DNA from: DASRRB01 sp036732755
GTDB taxonomy: Bacteria > Planctomycetota > B15-G4 > SIAN01
DNA: 29,783 bases
Direction of reading: 5' to 3'
Assembly: GCA_036732755.1 (NCBI GenBank)
Contig: DAINBU010000056.1
Coordinates: forward strand, 1-29,783
The notes beneath the pieces were generated by a model that did no database searches, was not told where the DNA came from, and worked only from the letters and a program-made list of their open reading frames with translations. Numbering within the stretch: the stretch's first letter is position 1; every line of letters begins with the position of its first letter. Below are positions 22,850-29,783 of this stretch, piece after piece. The position numbers and the translations under genes are program-made.

Positions 22850-24660
22850 ACGGCCGCAACCCCTCCCCGATCGCGCGCGCCGCCGTCGCCGCGCTCGCCG
22901 CGCTCGCGCTCGGCGCCTGCGCGGGCGGCGCGATCCTCGAAACCCTGCTGCGCGGCGGGTCGGGCAGCCGCGGCGCGAAGGGGACCGGCGGCTCCCCGCC
23001 GCCCGGCGGCGTCGCGACGCACGTCGTCGTGGCCAGCGACCTGATCGACGACGGCAAGGCGCAGCTCTTCGACTGCGCGCTCGACGGCACGGCGCAGAGC
23101 GACCGCTCCGGGTCGATCGTCGCGGGCGGCGGCGTGAAGCGGCTGAAGATCTCGCCCGATCGGACGCGCGTCGCCTTCATCGCCGCCAAGGAGCGCGCCG
23201 ACGCCGACGAGCTCTACGTGGCCGACCTGCGGACGAGCGCGGCGCCGGTCAAGCTCCACCCCGGGCTGCCGTCGGGGCGCCGCGTCCGCGACCTGCGCTG
23301 GTCGCCCGATGCGAAGCGCGTCGCCTTCGTGGCCGACCTCGAGACGTGCGGCGAGTGGCGGCTGCACGTGACGAACGCCGACGGGAGCGGCCACGTCCGC
23401 GTCCTGCCCGACTCGGCCGGCACCGTGCTCTTCCCCCGGGCCAACGAGTTCGATTGCACGGTCGCCGCGTTCGAGTGGAGCGCCGACTCGCGCCACCTCG
23501 CCGCGGCCACCGACGACCCCGGAAGCGACGCGGCCGACCTCTTCGTCGTCGCGCCCGACGGCGGCGAGCTGCGCAAGATCGCCCCGAACGACGGCGGCGC
23601 CGGGCTGCCGATCGAGCAGCGCTTCCAGCGCCCGTGGGTCCCGTTCGCGTGGTCGACCGATCCGGCCCGGCCCGACCGCCTCGCCTATCTGGTCGACGAG
23701 GCGGCCTGCGGCTGCGGCACGCGCGGGACGGTGCTGCGCGTCGTCGCCGCCGACGGCAGCGACGACCGCCGCCTCTCCCACTCCTTCGAGGAGGGGAACG
23801 AGGATCCCGACGACCTGCGCTTCGCGTGGTCGCCCGACGGGCGGCGCATCGTCTACGCCACCGACGGCGTGGTGCACGACCGCGTCGAGCTCTGGAGCAC
23901 CGACCCGCGCACCGCCGACCACGACCGCGACTCGTTCCGCGTCTCCAAGAACTGCCTCGGCGCCGCCAACGACGTCGTCTGGGCCGAGCGCGACTCCTTC
24001 GAGTGGTCCGCCGATTCCGCGACCGTCGCGTTCCGCGGTGACCTCGACGTGGCGGGCCGCATCGAGCTCTACTCGGCCGACCCCTTCGTGGTCGACCCGA
24101 CGAACTACCGGGTCAACGTCGAGCTCGCGTGCGACGGCCAGAACGTCACGGCGTTCCGCTGGTCGCCCGACTCGGCGCACCTCGCCTACGTCGCCGACGA
24201 AGCGGAGCTCGACCGCTTCGAGCTCTTCACGGCGACCCCGATCGGCGCGAGCCACGCGGTGGTGAGCCGGATCGAGGCGGGCTCGGACGGCGACGTCCTC
24301 TTCCGCCCCGACTCCGGGAACCCCGCGTACGACGCCTTCGACCATCCGATCCAGTGGTCGCCCGACGGCCGCCGCCTCGCGTACCTCGCCGACGAGGTGC
24401 ACGACGGCGTCTTCGAGGCGTTCGCCGCCATGCCGGACGGAACGAACCACTTCCGGATCTGCGCCGACCTGAAGCCCGTGTGCGGCGACGCCTGCCGCGT
24501 GACGTGGGTCAGCGACGCGCTCCTGCTCTACGCCGCCGACGAACGCGAGCAGGGCCGCTTCGAGCTCATGACCGCCTTTCCCGACGGGCCGACCGGGACG
24601 ATCGTGACCGGAGCCGACCGGCGCGGCGGCACGAGCTGCCCGCAGTACGAACTGCCGTAG
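22846..24660 (+). CDS. PD40/TolB-like beta-propeller lipoprotein
   Basis: 604 residues; the ATG overlaps the previous stop (ATGA), indicating translational coupling. The signal sequence ends in A-L-G-A-C (Cys at ~21), followed by a Gly-rich linker to ~50. About seven repeats with the PD40/WD40-like core follow, seen as (R)WSPDxxRVAFVAD variants: ISPDRTRVAFIAA, RWSPDAKRVAFVAD, EWSADSRHLAAATD, AWSPDGRRIVYATD, EWSADSATVAFRGD, RWSPDSAHLAYVAD and QWSPDGRRLAYLAD, each followed by an ELY/ELF-type strand. This is the TolB-type propeller fold, typically used for protein or ligand binding in the envelope. It ends the kinase operon. Its stop codon lies within a large hairpin shared with the convergent gene. 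Confidence 0.9.
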   Translation: MNGRNPSPIARAAVAALAALALGACAGGAILETLLRGGSGSRGAKGTGGSPPPGGVATHVVVASDLIDDGKAQLFDCALDGTAQSDRSGSIVAGGGVKRLKISPDRTRVAFIAAKERADADELYVADLRTSAAPVKLHPGLPSGRRVRDLRWSPDAKRVAFVADLETCGEWRLHVTNADGSGHVRVLPDSAGTVLFPRANEFDCTVAAFEWSADSRHLAAATDDPGSDAADLFVVAPDGGELRKIAPNDGGAGLPIEQRFQRPWVPFAWSTDPARPDRLAYLVDEAACGCGTRGTVLRVVAADGSDDRRLSHSFEEGNEDPDDLRFAWSPDGRRIVYATDGVVHDRVELWSTDPRTADHDRDSFRVSKNCLGAANDVVWAERDSFEWSADSATVAFRGDLDVAGRIELYSADPFVVDPTNYRVNVELACDGQNVTAFRWSPDSAHLAYVADEAELDRFELFTATPIGASHAVVSRIEAGSDGDVLFRPDSGNPAYDAFDHPIQWSPDGRRLAYLADEVHDGVFEAFAAMPDGTNHFRICADLKPVCGDACRVTWVSDALLLYAADEREQGRFELMTAFPDGPTGTIVTGADRRGGTSCPQYELP

Positions 24661-24702
24661 CCGGGCGCCGCGGCGGCGGGCGCCGCGGCGCGCGCGCTAC
24701 GG
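24655..24702. terminator. Large bidirectional hairpin containing both convergent stop codons
   Basis: Outer arms ccgtag (24655-24660) and ctacgg (24697-24702) include the TAG stop of the propeller gene and, on the other strand, the TAG stop of the reverse-strand lipoprotein. Inside, gcgccgcggc (24665-24674) pairs perfectly with gccgcggcgc (24682-24691) around a 7-base loop. In total there are 16 or more pairs in 48 bases. Being an inverted repeat, it would fold in transcripts from either side. No T-run is present on either strand. Confidence 0.6.
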
Positions 24703-25503
24703 GCCGCTGCTGCCCGCCTCGGTCGATTCGTATTCGGGCGTGCCGAGCCCCTCGACGGTGCCGGTCTGGAGCTGCTTGGAGAACTCGGCCGCGGCGGAGT
24801 CGAGGTTCTTGAAGAGATCCTTCATCGCGGAGTCGAAGCCCGACTCGCTCGCGATGCGCAGCCCGTCCTGCACCTGATAGTGGGCGGCCGTCGCCTTCAC
24901 GCTGCTCTCGCCGGTGGCGTGCAGCAGGAGCTGGCTCGAAGCCAGGTCGAAGAGCGACGCGTCCATCACGGTGCGCGTCTCGTTCGCCTCGCCTTCGACC
25001 CGGCGCTCGCCGCCGACCGTCCCGAGGTCGAACGACGCGCCGCCCGCCTCGTTGAACTGGAACTGGTCGAACGAGAGGAGCGCGACGATCTCGAAGCCGA
25101 AGGACGTCCCGGCGCGCTGCAGCTCCGCGAAGCCGCCGCCGGGCGTCAGGTAGGTCGACGGGAGCACCTGCACGGAGGCGACGCCGGGTCGGTCCTTGAA
25201 TTCGTTCGTGAAGCGATCGAGCAGCTCCCGGCGCTTGCGATCGGAGATCGTCTCCGCCGAGATCCGGTGCGTGGTGGGCGGGAGGCCGGCGCGCATCGGT
25301 CCCATGGCCGATCCGGCGGGCGGGACGGCGATGGCGACCCGCACCGGGAGCTTGAGCTTCACCTCCGCGTCGTCGATCTCCGCGCTGCCCTTGCGCGTGA
25401 GGTAGTCGAGCGCGCCGCTGCGCGCCTCGGGCTGGGAGAGGCAGCCGGCGAATGCCGCGCTGCAGAAAGACGCCACCGCGACGCGACTCCAGGGGCGAGC
25501 CAT
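24697..25503 (-). CDS. Rhombotarget-type lipoprotein
   Basis: 268 residues from the ATG at 25503 (GGAG six bases upstream). An upstream extension to 25611 lacks conserved sequence and would bury the signal peptide. The lipobox is F-A-G-C (Cys at ~21), followed by the family-typical ARSGALDYLTRK. The body matches what is recalled of the rhombotarget lipoprotein family (TIGR04179): LKLPVRVAIAVPP, a helix ending in NEFKDRPGVASVQVLPSTYL, then PGGGFAELQRAGTSFGFEIV, ALLSFDQFQF, TVMDASLFDLASSQLLLHATG and a C-terminal helix. Those proteins occur in genomes with rhombosortase. The C-terminus here (EYESTEAGSSGP) has no GlyGly-CTERM anchor, so only the lipid should hold it. The family assignment is from memory and moderately sure. 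Function unknown. Confidence 0.8.
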   Translation of the reverse strand: MARPWSRVAVASFCSAAFAGCLSQPEARSGALDYLTRKGSAEIDDAEVKLKLPVRVAIAVPPAGSAMGPMRAGLPPTTHRISAETISDRKRRELLDRFTNEFKDRPGVASVQVLPSTYLTPGGGFAELQRAGTSFGFEIVALLSFDQFQFNEAGGASFDLGTVGGERRVEGEANETRTVMDASLFDLASSQLLLHATGESSVKATAAHYQVQDGLRIASESGFDSAMKDLFKNLDSAAAEFSKQLQTGTVEGLGTPEYESTEAGSSGP

Positions 25504-25627
25504 TCCTTGCTCCAGCGACGGCGACGCGGGAAACGGGACCCGATTCGCAGCGCGGCCGCGACGCCGCACGACGAAGGGCGCGATTTGAGCGCGCCCCCGG
25601 GACCGGTGCAAATCGGCCGCGGGGCGG

Positions 25628-25852
25628 CTACGCGCCGGCGGCGAAGTGCGCTTCGGGCTTGCCGATGCGCACGAAGATCTCGTGCGTCTCGACGTCGACG
25701 AGCTGGTCGTTGCGCTTCTCGACGCGCTCGAGCTTGCGTCGCGAGACCAGCAGCTCCATGAAGCGGGACGGCTCGACCTGGACGATCCGCACCTTCGGCG
25801 GGAGGAGACCGGACGAGCTTTCGTCGCGGATTCTTGGCGTGTCCGGCTTCAT
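25628..25852 (-). CDS. Small 74-residue protein, unknown function
   Basis: Starts at the ATG at 25852, supported by GAGGAGGGG just upstream and by a promoter-like sequence before that. The longer reading from 25912 would run through this ribosome binding site and promoter. The sequence KVRIVQVEPSRFMELLVSRRKLERVEKRNDQLVDVETHEIFVRIGKPE is charged and mixed alpha/beta, with no cysteine, signal peptide or membrane helix. It is probably a compact cytoplasmic protein. No family recognised. It stands alone between a 124-base and a 190-base spacer. Confidence 0.65.
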   Translation of the reverse strand: MKPDTPRIRDESSSGLLPPKVRIVQVEPSRFMELLVSRRKLERVEKRNDQLVDVETHEIFVRIGKPEAHFAAGA

Positions 25853-25881
25853 CGAGATCCCCTCCTCAACGCGGGAGGCGG

Positions 25882-25909
25882 AGTCTAGGAGCGACGGTCT
25901 CCTTGTCCA
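25882..25909 (-). promoter_or_regulatory. Candidate sigma-70-type promoter for the 74-residue protein
   Basis: On the reverse strand TGGACA (25909-25904, five of six to TTGACA) and TAGACT (25887-25882, four of six to TATAAT) are separated by 16 bases. The transcript would start near 25875, giving a short leader with the strong ribosome binding site. Confidence 0.4.
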
Positions 25910-26014
25910 CACGACGAAGTCCCGACGCCGACGTGAATTCCCTCAGCGGTTCGCTGCGTTGCGCAGGTTGTCCACCGCTTCCGTTCGCCTCTTGTCATGA
26001 AGTCGTCGGGAAGC

Positions 26015-26045
26015 TGAGCGCCGCGCGCGTCGCGCCGCGCGCTCA
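26015..26045 (-). terminator. GC-rich hairpin straddling the stop of the solute-binding protein gene
   Basis: Arms tgagcgc (26015-26021) and gcgctca (26039-26045) pair perfectly. The intervening 17 bases are almost pure GC and can pair further with small bulges. The reverse-strand TGA stop (26045-26043) is inside the arm. There is no T-run. Confidence 0.35.
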
Positions 26046-27056
26046 CCTGGGCAGCTTCTCGAACCACACCGCCGCCTTGACGAAATCGACCTTCATCAAT
26101 TTCAAGCTGGCGATGCGGCGCACGTGCGTCGGCGCCTCGACGTCCGCGCGCACCGGGATCTGCGCGGAGCGGCCGAAGGCGAGGCTGCGCTCGACCTCCT
26201 TCGAGAGGACGTAGTCGATGAACTGCTTCGCGTCTTCGGCGTGCGGCGCGCCCTTCACCAGCGCGATCGTGTTGGGGATCACGAGGCAGCCGAGCTCGCC
26301 GTCGCCCTGGTCGGGGTAGACGGCCTTCACGGGGTAGTCGTCGAGCTCGGCGACGTGGAAGTCGTCGGTGTCGGTGAAGCCCCACGCGTAACGCCCCTCG
26401 CGCACCTCGCGCATCACCGGCCCGTTGCCGGCGAGGATGCCGCTGCCGTTGGCGACGGCCGCGTCGAACCACGCCTTCGCCGCGCCGGCGCCGAGCAGCT
26501 CGTGGAGCACGCAGAAGTGGGTCGACGTGGTGCCGGCGACCGGCTTGGCGAACGCCGCCTCGCCCTTGCGCGCCGGATCGACGAAGTCCTTGTAGGAGCT
26601 CGGAAACTTGTCGGCGGGCGTCTTGTTCGTGTTGACGATCAGGATGCGCGCGCGCGCGGCGAAGCCGGTCCAGTGGTTCGCCGGATCCTTCCATTCGGCA
26701 GGGATGTCGGCGGCGCTCGGCGACGCGTAGGGGGCGAGGACTCCGGCGCCCTGCAGGAGGATCGTCTGGACGATCTCGTTGTTCCAGAAGACGTCGGCGC
26801 GCGGGTGGTCGCGCTCGAGCAGGATGCTCTTGGTCAGGCCGACCGACTTGGTGATCTCGTCGTCGAAGCGCGGAACGACGTGGATGCCGGTCTTCTTCGT
26901 GAACTCCTCGAGGATGGTCGCGGCGTGCTCCTGGTCGAGCGCGCAGTAGACGACGATCTCGCGCTGCTCCGGCGCGCACGACGGAGTCGGCAGCGCGGTG
27001 CCGACGAGCGCGACCAAGAATGCGAAGTGGCCGAGGGCAGGGCGCGGACGCGACAT
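26043..27056 (-). CDS. Periplasmic solute-binding lipoprotein, Fe(III)-type ABC transporter family
   Basis: 337 residues. The signal sequence ends in T-P-S-C (Cys at ~27), so it is probably a lipoprotein. The mature chain begins with EIVVYCALDQEHAATILEEFTKKTGIHV, the standard opening of AfuA/FutA-type iron- or thiamine-like binding proteins. It continues with RADVFWNNEIV, VLAPYASPSAADIPAEWKD, WTGFAARARILIVNTNK, YAWGFTDTDDF and the closing hinge segments GCLVIPNTIALVKGAPHAEDAKQFIDYVL. Tyr and Trp residues at typical metal-site positions are present, but the ligand set cannot be fixed by eye. AGGAG lies eight bases before the ATG. No permease or ATPase gene is nearby in this window. It follows the TPR gene by 43 bases and may share its promoter. 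Confidence 0.88.
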   Translation of the reverse strand: MSRPRPALGHFAFLVALVGTALPTPSCAPEQREIVVYCALDQEHAATILEEFTKKTGIHVVPRFDDEITKSVGLTKSILLERDHPRADVFWNNEIVQTILLQGAGVLAPYASPSAADIPAEWKDPANHWTGFAARARILIVNTNKTPADKFPSSYKDFVDPARKGEAAFAKPVAGTTSTHFCVLHELLGAGAAKAWFDAAVANGSGILAGNGPVMREVREGRYAWGFTDTDDFHVAELDDYPVKAVYPDQGDGELGCLVIPNTIALVKGAPHAEDAKQFIDYVLSKEVERSLAFGRSAQIPVRADVEAPTHVRRIASLKLMKVDFVKAAVWFEKLPR

Positions 27057-27099
27057 CGGGCCGTCTCCTGATTCGGGATGTGCGGGCGATCGGATCGTC

Positions 27100-29349
27100 T
27101 CACCGCTCTCCGCCGCGCGGGCGGCGCTGGCCGGGGCCGAAGCCGCCGGGGCCGTTGTCGCGTTCGTAGGCCGGGAGCTCGAGCTGCGACGGATCGAGCT
27201 TCTGCAGCGCCGCCTCGAGCCGCGCCGCCGCGTCGTCGCGCTTCTCCTCCTTCAGGCGGGCCAGCACCATGCGCGCGGTGTCGACCGCGGAGAGGTTGAG
27301 CCCGTCGAGGATCGCCGCCGACGCAGGCCGCCGCTCGAACGAGGCGAGCAGCTGCGCGAGCGCGCCGTCGTCGTCGCGCCGCTCGAAGAGGAGGCGCGCC
27401 TTGCCGGCGAGCGCGATCGCGGCGTCGTGGTCGGCGCCGTCCTTCAGCTCCGCTTTCGCCGCGGCCACGCGGTCGCAGCGCGCGAGCGCGCGGTCGTAGT
27501 CGGCGAGCGCCGCGCCGCCGTCGCCGTTGCGGCGCCGGAACTCGGCGGCGACCAGGTCGGCGTAGGCGGCGAAGCGCTCGAGCTCCGGCGAGGGGTGCTT
27601 CGCCAGGAGCTCCGCGTACGCCGCGTCGAGGCCGTCGACGCCGCGCTCCTCGAGGACGCGCACGCGCATCCGGCCGTGCAGGAGCGAGGAGTCGGGGAAG
27701 CGGGCGACGCCGCGCTCGAGCGCGCGCCCCGCCTCGCCCTTCGCCCCGAACCACTGCAGCAGGTCGTAGTGGTCGGCCGCCTGCGCGTCGGTCCCCGCGG
27801 GGTGGAGCGCGAGGACCGTGTAGGCGGCGTGCACGTCGGCGAGCGCCGTCGCGGCCCACTCGCTCTTCGCGCGCAGCGCCGCGCCGATCTCGCGCTGGCG
27901 CGCCAGCGCGAAGAGCTCGAGCACGTTGGCCGCGGCGTCCTCGCGCGGCCGCTCCGGCACCTTGCCGGCGAGCGCGCCGATCGCGGCGACCGCAGAAATG
28001 CGCGCTTCGTCGAGCTCGCCGAGCCAGCGCTGCGCGACCGCGAGCGCGGCGTGCGCCGCGTAGCCGCCCGCGCCCGCGTCGAGCGCCGATTGCGCGACGT
28101 TGCGCGCGTCGAGCGCGAGCAGCCGCGCGAAGCGCGGGTCGGCGTCGGGCTCGGTCGCCGACTCGAAGAGCGCCTCGGAGAGGGCGACGCGCGAGGCGGG
28201 GTCGCCGCCCTTCACGATCTCGTCCTGACGGGCGCGCAGCTTCGCGAAGGCGGCGGGATCGCGCGGTTTCGCCGGTACCTCCAGCGCGTACGACCACGCC
28301 GTCGCGTCGACCGCCGCCGACTTGGCGGCGACGCCCTGGTGCACGCGCGCCAGCGTGCGCGCGCGCGGCGAACTGTCGCCGAGCCGGCCCAGCGCGGCGA
28401 CCAGCGCGTCGCGCTCCGCCGGCGCCATCGGCGCGCGCAGCGCCTCGTTCACGAGGCCGACCGCCTCGGGCGTCGCCGCTTTCGCGAGCCCCTCGCGCGC
28501 CCGCCTGGCAAGTTCGTCGTCGAGCCCGAAGAGCGCCTCGCGCAGGAGGTCGAGCGGCGCCGCGTCGGCGTGCGCGACCGCCGCGTCGAGCAGCGCGCGG
28601 CGCTGCGCCGCGTCGCCGGCGCGGTAGGCCGCCTCGACCGCGGAGCGGTCGCCGTTGTCGCGGCTGGCGACGCGCTCGAGCAGCGGCCGGTCGCCGCGCA
28701 CGATCGTGCGCGGCGGCGAGGTCCGCATCGCGATGCCGTCCTTCAGGGCGTCGAAGACGGTGGCGGTGTCCCACGAATAGAAGACGTCGTAGACCGCGGA
28801 GCCGTCGAGGTCGACTTCGATGTGGCGCGGCGCGATCCGCTTGCCGTCGAAGTACTTCTCATAGAGATAAGGCTCGATCTGTATGTGCTCGCCGCAGGTC
28901 ACGCTCCCGAAGCGCGGGCAGAGGATGCGCCGCCCCGCCTCGTCGTGGTCGCGCGGCGTGTGGCGGTAGACCGAGACGACCACGCAGACGTAGGGGTCGT
29001 AGAGGGTGGCGATGTCGGGCTGCCGGTAGCGGATGCCGGCGTAGTGCTCGCTCGCGATCTCGCCGTCCATGTTGACGCAGATCAGGATCGGCTTGTTCTC
29101 CTCCTTCGCGACGGCGAGCGCGTCGTCCCACGTGCGCTGGAAGTGGACGAGGCAGGGCCGCTTCCAGTCCGCTTCCGTCGGCGCCGGCCACATCGTTTCG
29201 CGGTTCAGGCCGGGCGGGGGCGGGCCGCCCATGATCCCCTTGCCGCCGGGAGCGCGCTGGGCGCCGGCGGGGGCCGACAGCAGCAGCGCGAGCAGCGGCG
29301 CGGCAGCGGCGACGTCGATGCGGCGCGCGATCCACGGGGACGGTTTCAT
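27100..29349 (-). CDS. Secreted thioredoxin-like/TPR repeat protein
   Basis: 749 residues from the ATG at 29349, chosen because a signal peptide starts there (MKPSPWIARRIDVAAAAPLLALLLSAPAGAQ); upstream in-frame codons look non-coding. Residues ~50-240 resemble a thioredoxin fold (WDDALAVAKEENKPILICVNMDGEIASEHY) but lack CxxC; instead there is C-P-R-F-G-S-V-T-C-G-E-H (~130-145). Residues ~240-370 are HEAT-like helices. TPR-like helical repeats follow to ~725 (AADHYDLLQWFGAKGEAGRALERGVARFPDSS is one). The C-terminus is Gly/Pro/Arg-rich (GPGGFGPGQRRPRGGER). It is likely periplasmic or surface-located, a binding scaffold of unknown purpose. It lies directly upstream of the solute-binding protein and is divergent from the MoxR gene (168-base spacer). 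Confidence 0.85.
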   Translation of the reverse strand: MKPSPWIARRIDVAAAAPLLALLLSAPAGAQRAPGGKGIMGGPPPPGLNRETMWPAPTEADWKRPCLVHFQRTWDDALAVAKEENKPILICVNMDGEIASEHYAGIRYRQPDIATLYDPYVCVVVSVYRHTPRDHDEAGRRILCPRFGSVTCGEHIQIEPYLYEKYFDGKRIAPRHIEVDLDGSAVYDVFYSWDTATVFDALKDGIAMRTSPPRTIVRGDRPLLERVASRDNGDRSAVEAAYRAGDAAQRRALLDAAVAHADAAPLDLLREALFGLDDELARRAREGLAKAATPEAVGLVNEALRAPMAPAERDALVAALGRLGDSSPRARTLARVHQGVAAKSAAVDATAWSYALEVPAKPRDPAAFAKLRARQDEIVKGGDPASRVALSEALFESATEPDADPRFARLLALDARNVAQSALDAGAGGYAAHAALAVAQRWLGELDEARISAVAAIGALAGKVPERPREDAAANVLELFALARQREIGAALRAKSEWAATALADVHAAYTVLALHPAGTDAQAADHYDLLQWFGAKGEAGRALERGVARFPDSSLLHGRMRVRVLEERGVDGLDAAYAELLAKHPSPELERFAAYADLVAAEFRRRNGDGGAALADYDRALARCDRVAAAKAELKDGADHDAAIALAGKARLLFERRDDDGALAQLLASFERRPASAAILDGLNLSAVDTARMVLARLKEEKRDDAAARLEAALQKLDPSQLELPAYERDNGPGGFGPGQRRPRGGER

Positions 29350-29517
29350 GGCGATCGACCGATGGAGTTGGGCACGGACGGTGACGCTCGTGGGGAGGCG
29401 CAAGATACTGGCGCCGCCCGCATCCGTGGAACCCGGCGGCACGCGGCGACCTGCGCGGATCATGCCGATTCGCCGACCGGTATCCTCCGCGACCCGCTTC
29501 GCCGGAGCCCGCCCGCC

Positions 29518-29783
29518 GTGACCGACGCCGCCGCCGCCCAGAAGATCGAGAAGGAGAGCGCGTTCCTCCGCGACGTCGTGCACGAGGTCGAGGGCGTGAT
29601 CGTCGGACAGCGCCGCCTGCTCGACGGCATCCTGATCGGGCTGCTCGCCGACGGCCACGTCCTGCTCGAAGGGGTGCCGGGGCTCGCCAAGTCGCTCGCG
29701 GTGCAGACGGTCGCGACGGCGCTCGGCGGGACGTTCTGCCGCATCCAGTTCACGCCCGACCTGCTGCCGTCCGACCTGCTCGG
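29518..29783 (+). CDS. MoxR family AAA+ ATPase, N-terminal part (3' end outside window)
   Basis: 88 codons are in view from the GTG at 29518 (GGAG ten bases upstream) to the right edge. After a short helical lead (KIEKESAFLRDVVHEVEGVIVGQ) comes the MoxR pattern: VIVGQRRLLDGILIGLLADGHVLLEG, Walker A G52-V-P-G-L-A-K58-S, and the downstream RIQFTPDLLPSDLLG, which is diagnostic of the MoxR family. These ATPases usually act as chaperones for von Willebrand A-domain proteins encoded next to them. Such partners (DUF58, VWA) would be expected just beyond the right edge. Confidence 0.95.
   Translation, partial: MTDAAAAQKIEKESAFLRDVVHEVEGVIVGQRRLLDGILIGLLADGHVLLEGVPGLAKSLAVQTVATALGGTFCRIQFTPDLLPSDLL

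Noticed and set aside
29350..29658. N-terminal extension of the TPR protein
   Set aside because: It would place a clear signal peptide about 103 residues inside the protein and overlap the divergent MoxR gene.
1..29783. CRISPR array, insertion sequence or prophage
   Set aside because: No regularly spaced direct repeats, transposase, integrase or phage structural gene was found on either strand.

Overview
The window is very GC-rich (around 70% by eye), with dense genes on both strands and frequent GTG/TTG starts. A secreted di-CxxCH DUF1549/DUF1553 protein followed at once by a Tat-exported DUF1501 protein is a Planctomycetota (or Verrucomicrobiota) hallmark. Many lipoproteins, glycine-rich secreted proteins, a Ser/Thr kinase and a MoxR ATPase fit the same picture. 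The best guess is a high-GC, probably environmental planctomycete. No tRNA, rRNA, CRISPR array, insertion sequence or phage gene was seen, and no gene-free stretch exceeds 300 bases.

Layout. 1-3736 (+): the 3' end of a long glycine-rich secreted protein, a two-pass membrane protein whose two ends could form one zinc site, and a lipoprotein. 3737-3978: a hairpin-rich leader. 3979-6453 (+): a secreted M14 zinc carboxypeptidase. 6579-8553 (+): a coiled-coil protein followed by an actin-like ATPase closely resembling MamK, the magnetosome filament protein, with no other magnetosome gene in view. 8546-9817 (-): a small membrane protein and a DUF2459 protein. 10008-15176 (+): the DUF1549/DUF1553 - DUF1501 pair, led by a strong hairpin that overlaps the ribosome binding site. 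15371-16897 (+): a YCII (DGPF) protein and directly behind it an ECF sigma factor that has lost its start and its sigma-2 domain. 16881-17528 (-): a MarC membrane protein. 17616-19497 (+): an alginate-lyase-like lipoprotein and an unrecognised 187-residue protein. 19648-24660 (+): a tight three-gene operon (kinase fused to an FGE-like domain, lipoprotein, beta-propeller lipoprotein). 24697-29349 (-): a rhombotarget-type lipoprotein, a 74-residue protein, an iron-type solute-binding lipoprotein and a thioredoxin-like/TPR protein. 29518 to the right edge (+): the start of a MoxR ATPase.

The most unusual content is the two-gene MamK-like cytoskeletal module. Next come the sigma-2-less ECF factor fused in frame behind the YCII gene, and a set of GC-rich hairpins without U-tracts at gene ends. 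One of these, at 24655-24702, holds the stop codons of two convergent genes in its stem. Most genes look like cell-envelope or secreted functions: peptide and polysaccharide breakdown, surface proteins and substrate capture. All family assignments come from reading motifs; no database search was run.
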